Assembly: GCA_006538405.1 (NCBI GenBank)
Contig: BJKQ01000002.1
Span: forward strand, 2,046,001 to 2,110,000
From: Hansfordia pulvinata
Lineage: Eukaryota; Ascomycota; Sordariomycetes; Xylariales
DNA length: 64,000 nt
Direction of reading: 5' to 3'
The translations under genes were made by a program, and so were the position numbers. The notes under the pieces were generated by a model, which saw only the letters and a program-made list of their open reading frames with translations, ran no database searches and was not told the origin of the DNA. Below, in pieces: positions 61,769 through 64,000 of this stretch. Position 1 is the stretch's first letter, and every line of letters begins with the position of its first letter.

Positions 61769-64000
61769 TCAGTGCCATGGGCTCTGCCCGCCAGTCCAAC
61801 CCTCTTCCAATGTGCGCTCCTCCAGGTTCCGGATGAAGTCTCTGTTGCCGCCTCTGGCACCGACTCTTTGAGCTCTGCTGTCCCTCCTGCCAGCTACCCT
61901 GCCTGCTCCTGGATCGACCATTCCCATACTGCCATCAGCTGGCGGGGGATAGTAGGCTGGGCTTGGTTGGAGTCGGATCGGAGCATTTGGGTCCAAGTGG
62001 CTTGCAACCCGCTGTATGGATTGAGGCACACCGCTTTGCTGTTGATCCATGGTCGAGGCACGCTGCCGTCCAGCGCGAACCGTGGCCTGTTGGTAAAGAT
62101 TCTGCTGCGGAACGCCCGCATAGTTGGCTGTCGGTATCTGTGCCGGGGCCTGGTTCATGGGAACTTGGCCATATGCCGACTGCTGAACGGCATACGGCGG
62201 GGGCGCTCCGGCGTGACTGCCACTGGGCGCATACACTCCGTTGTTATGGTATGCGCCCTGGCCGTGCGGGGACTGGGGGTACGGGTTGCTCTGCATTCCG
62301 TAAGCGCCTTGCGTGGCGGCTTGGGCCTGGGCCTGGGCTGCCTGTGCCCGCTGCTTGCTGAGCTCGGCTGCCTGTTGCTGCTGCTGTGTACCAGGGGCAG
62401 GTGATCTGTTGAGCGAGCTGGACTTGAGGTTCATTGGAGGCACGAAGGGGCCGGTGAACTTCTGCTGAGTGATGAACGGATGGAGCTTGGCCTGTTGGGG
62501 GGACCATCTTTCGAGAGGGCTGATGGTCAACAGTCCTCGAACAAAGTCAATGAACGCCATGCGGTTGTTCATCTCTGTCGTTGTGATTAGCGGTAAGGCA
62601 ATTTCAGGACGATCGAATCATCGGAAGTCTCGCATAAGAAGGGACTCACCTCGGTCAATCTCGCTCTGCTTCATGTTCTTCCTCGGCATCGGGTAAGATT
62701 TGATGATGTCGGGTAAAGTGTTGGCCTGGAAGTATTTCTTGCTGGGCGCTTCCTTGGTGCCTCGCTCACGTGAGTACTGTTCCATGCTCTTGAGGGAGTA
62801 CGACTTGCGGCCGAACTCATCCTGTCGCTTCTCGAAGAAATCGCCAGCCTGCTTGCCAACCTCAACCATCCAGTTTTGAGGGACACCCAGCATCTCCGTG
62901 ATGCGCGACACCTGATTGTACTCAGAGGAGCCAGGGAACAGGGGCAAGCCCAAGAAGAGCTCGACTACAATACAGCCGAGCGACCACATATCGATAGCTG
63001 AAGAGTATGGTAGGCCCAACAGGACCTCGGGGGAGCGGTAGAATCGCGACTGGATGTAGGTGTAGACAGTCTGCCGTTCGTCGCAGGCAGAGCCAAAATC
63101 GATAATCTTGATGATGGGGCTCTCGAGATTCTTGAGCAGGATATTCTCGGGTTTCAAGTCGCAGTGGATCAGCCGCGCTTTGTTCAGCAGGGCAAGGCCG
63201 TTGAGGAGCTGTTGCGCGAAGACGCGAACAAGTGTGGTGCTGAGGCCTCGGAACTGATTCTGCTTGATAAGCTCGTACAAGTTGACACTCAATAGTTCGA
63301 ATACCAGACAAAGATGCTGGCGGTGGATGAAGGTATCCTTAAGGCGGAGAAGGTGATGGTCGTCATTCTTGTCGAGTTTCGTGTTCAGCTGCGCTGTCGT
63401 TAGTATAAGCCGGGTTGTGGGGCAAGCTGCCTCGCAGTATTTGTTCACACGTACCAAATCCAGGACAGAGACCTCCATCATACTCTGGTTGAAGTAGGCG
63501 GTGCGGTTCTTGATAACCTTGACGGCCACGACCTCCTGCGTTTTCAGGTTCTGACACTTGACAACCTGGCCGAATGTACCTTGACCCAGCACATCCAGAA
63601 TGAGGTAGCGATTTCTAGAAAGGTCGGGTCCGTTAGTACGCCATTACAGCGCGATAAACTCGCCTGGGGGGAGGGGATAGATCGTTGCTCACTTGTGTCC
63701 AGCCTCCTCAGATCCCAGAATGTCGTTGACGTATAGGATGTAATCGCTGTCCTCGTTATCGTAGCCATCGTTCTTCGTACCCTTGCTCGGCTTGGTCAAC
63801 ACTCGCCGGGGGTTCCTCGATGACTCGTATTTGAAGTTGGGGTTGCATATGCGATAAGTCGCGGGGAGATGGACCGTCAGAGCTTGCAAGGGCTGCAATA
63901 GTGTCAGTTCTCGTGGTCGCGTAGACAAGCAGAGTTGGGCCAGAGGGAGCGTCAGGGCCTGGTGCAGACATACACTGATGAAACCTCCTTCAGGGTTGGC
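61769..64000 (-). CDS. YAK1: Dual-specificity kinase YAK1 (DYRK family), 5' end outside window
   Basis: Exons on the minus strand: 64000-63974 (partial), 63892-63693, 63614-63455, 63388-62650 and 62574-61769; 643 residues are visible. YAK1 kinases restrain growth and promote stress responses, acting against PKA signalling in yeast. The region before the kinase (HLPATYRICNPNFKYESSRN) is strongly conserved in fungal YAK1. The kinase domain has LGQGTFGQVVK, catalytic HCDLKPEN, DFGSAC, and the activation-loop YTYIQSRFYRSPE with the YxY that DYRK kinases autophosphorylate. The C-terminal 200 residues are Gln/Ala/Pro-rich and end in a basic, Arg-rich tail. The 66-nt intron at 63389-63454 is a multiple of three without stop codons. 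Translation is continuous at every junction. The N-terminal region and start codon lie beyond the right edge. Confidence 0.95.

Noticed and set aside
1..64000. tRNA, rRNA, CRISPR arrays, transposons and bacterial-type operons
   Set aside because: Looked for T-loop-like boxes, regular spaced repeats, transposase or reverse-transcriptase motifs and terminal repeats by eye; none was convincing. A dedicated scan could still find a divergent tRNA or an old element.

Overview
The window is nuclear DNA from a filamentous ascomycete. The evidence is the gene content (a velvet-family regulator, a fungal prephenate dehydratase, a DYRK kinase of the YAK1 type), short GT-AG introns of about 50-290 nt, GC-rich coding exons, and intergenic DNA full of GTAC-rich words such as TACGAGTAC and ACCTAGGTA. 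The mix points to Sordariomycetes, probably the Hypocreales/Glomerellales side; that placement is inference. No operons, rRNA, tRNA, CRISPR array or intact transposon were recognised.

Layout, left to right. 1-6.8 kb: gene-poor. 6.8-8.2 kb: VelC-like velvet gene (+). 8.2-11.5 kb: gene-poor. 11.5-12.9 kb: pyruvate dehydrogenase E1 alpha (+), convergent with prephenate dehydratase (-, 13.5-15.3 kb). 16.8-18.5 kb: translation release factor eRF1 (-). 18.5-21.7 kb: gene-poor. 21.7-23.8 kb: WHIM-type chromatin-remodelling accessory protein (+). 24.7-25.4 kb: small conserved fungal protein (-). 26.5-28.5 kb: unrecognised 633-residue protein (+). 29.5-31.9 kb: pentatricopeptide-repeat protein (-), divergent from DNA polymerase alpha catalytic subunit (+, 32.8-37.4 kb). 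38.8-43.5 kb: eIF4G (-). 43.5-49.5 kb: gene-poor. 49.5-54.1 kb: Aquarius/Cwf11 splicing helicase (-), divergent from a PfkB/Mak32-like protein (+, 55.6-56.8 kb). 57.6-60.6 kb: a THO-complex subunit 1 protein whose C-terminal part is a guanylate-kinase domain (+). 61.8 kb to the right edge: YAK1 kinase (-), its 5' end lying outside the window.

Most genes are housekeeping genes for replication, transcription-coupled mRNP assembly, splicing, translation initiation and termination, and central metabolism. They are independent transcription units and share no pathway, so no gene cluster is claimed.

Two things stand out. First, the THOC1-guanylate kinase fusion is supported by five exons that join without a frame break; the kinase-like part keeps a P-loop and the GMP-site arginines but appears to lack the lid arginines. 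Second, four unrelated conserved genes (eRF1, prephenate dehydratase, PPR protein, eIF4G) each lose frame by exactly one base at a G/C homopolymer. In the release-factor gene, which should be essential, this separates the NIKS motif from the GGQ motif. The shared pattern favours consensus errors in homopolymers over gene decay, and anyone using predicted proteins from this assembly should allow for it.
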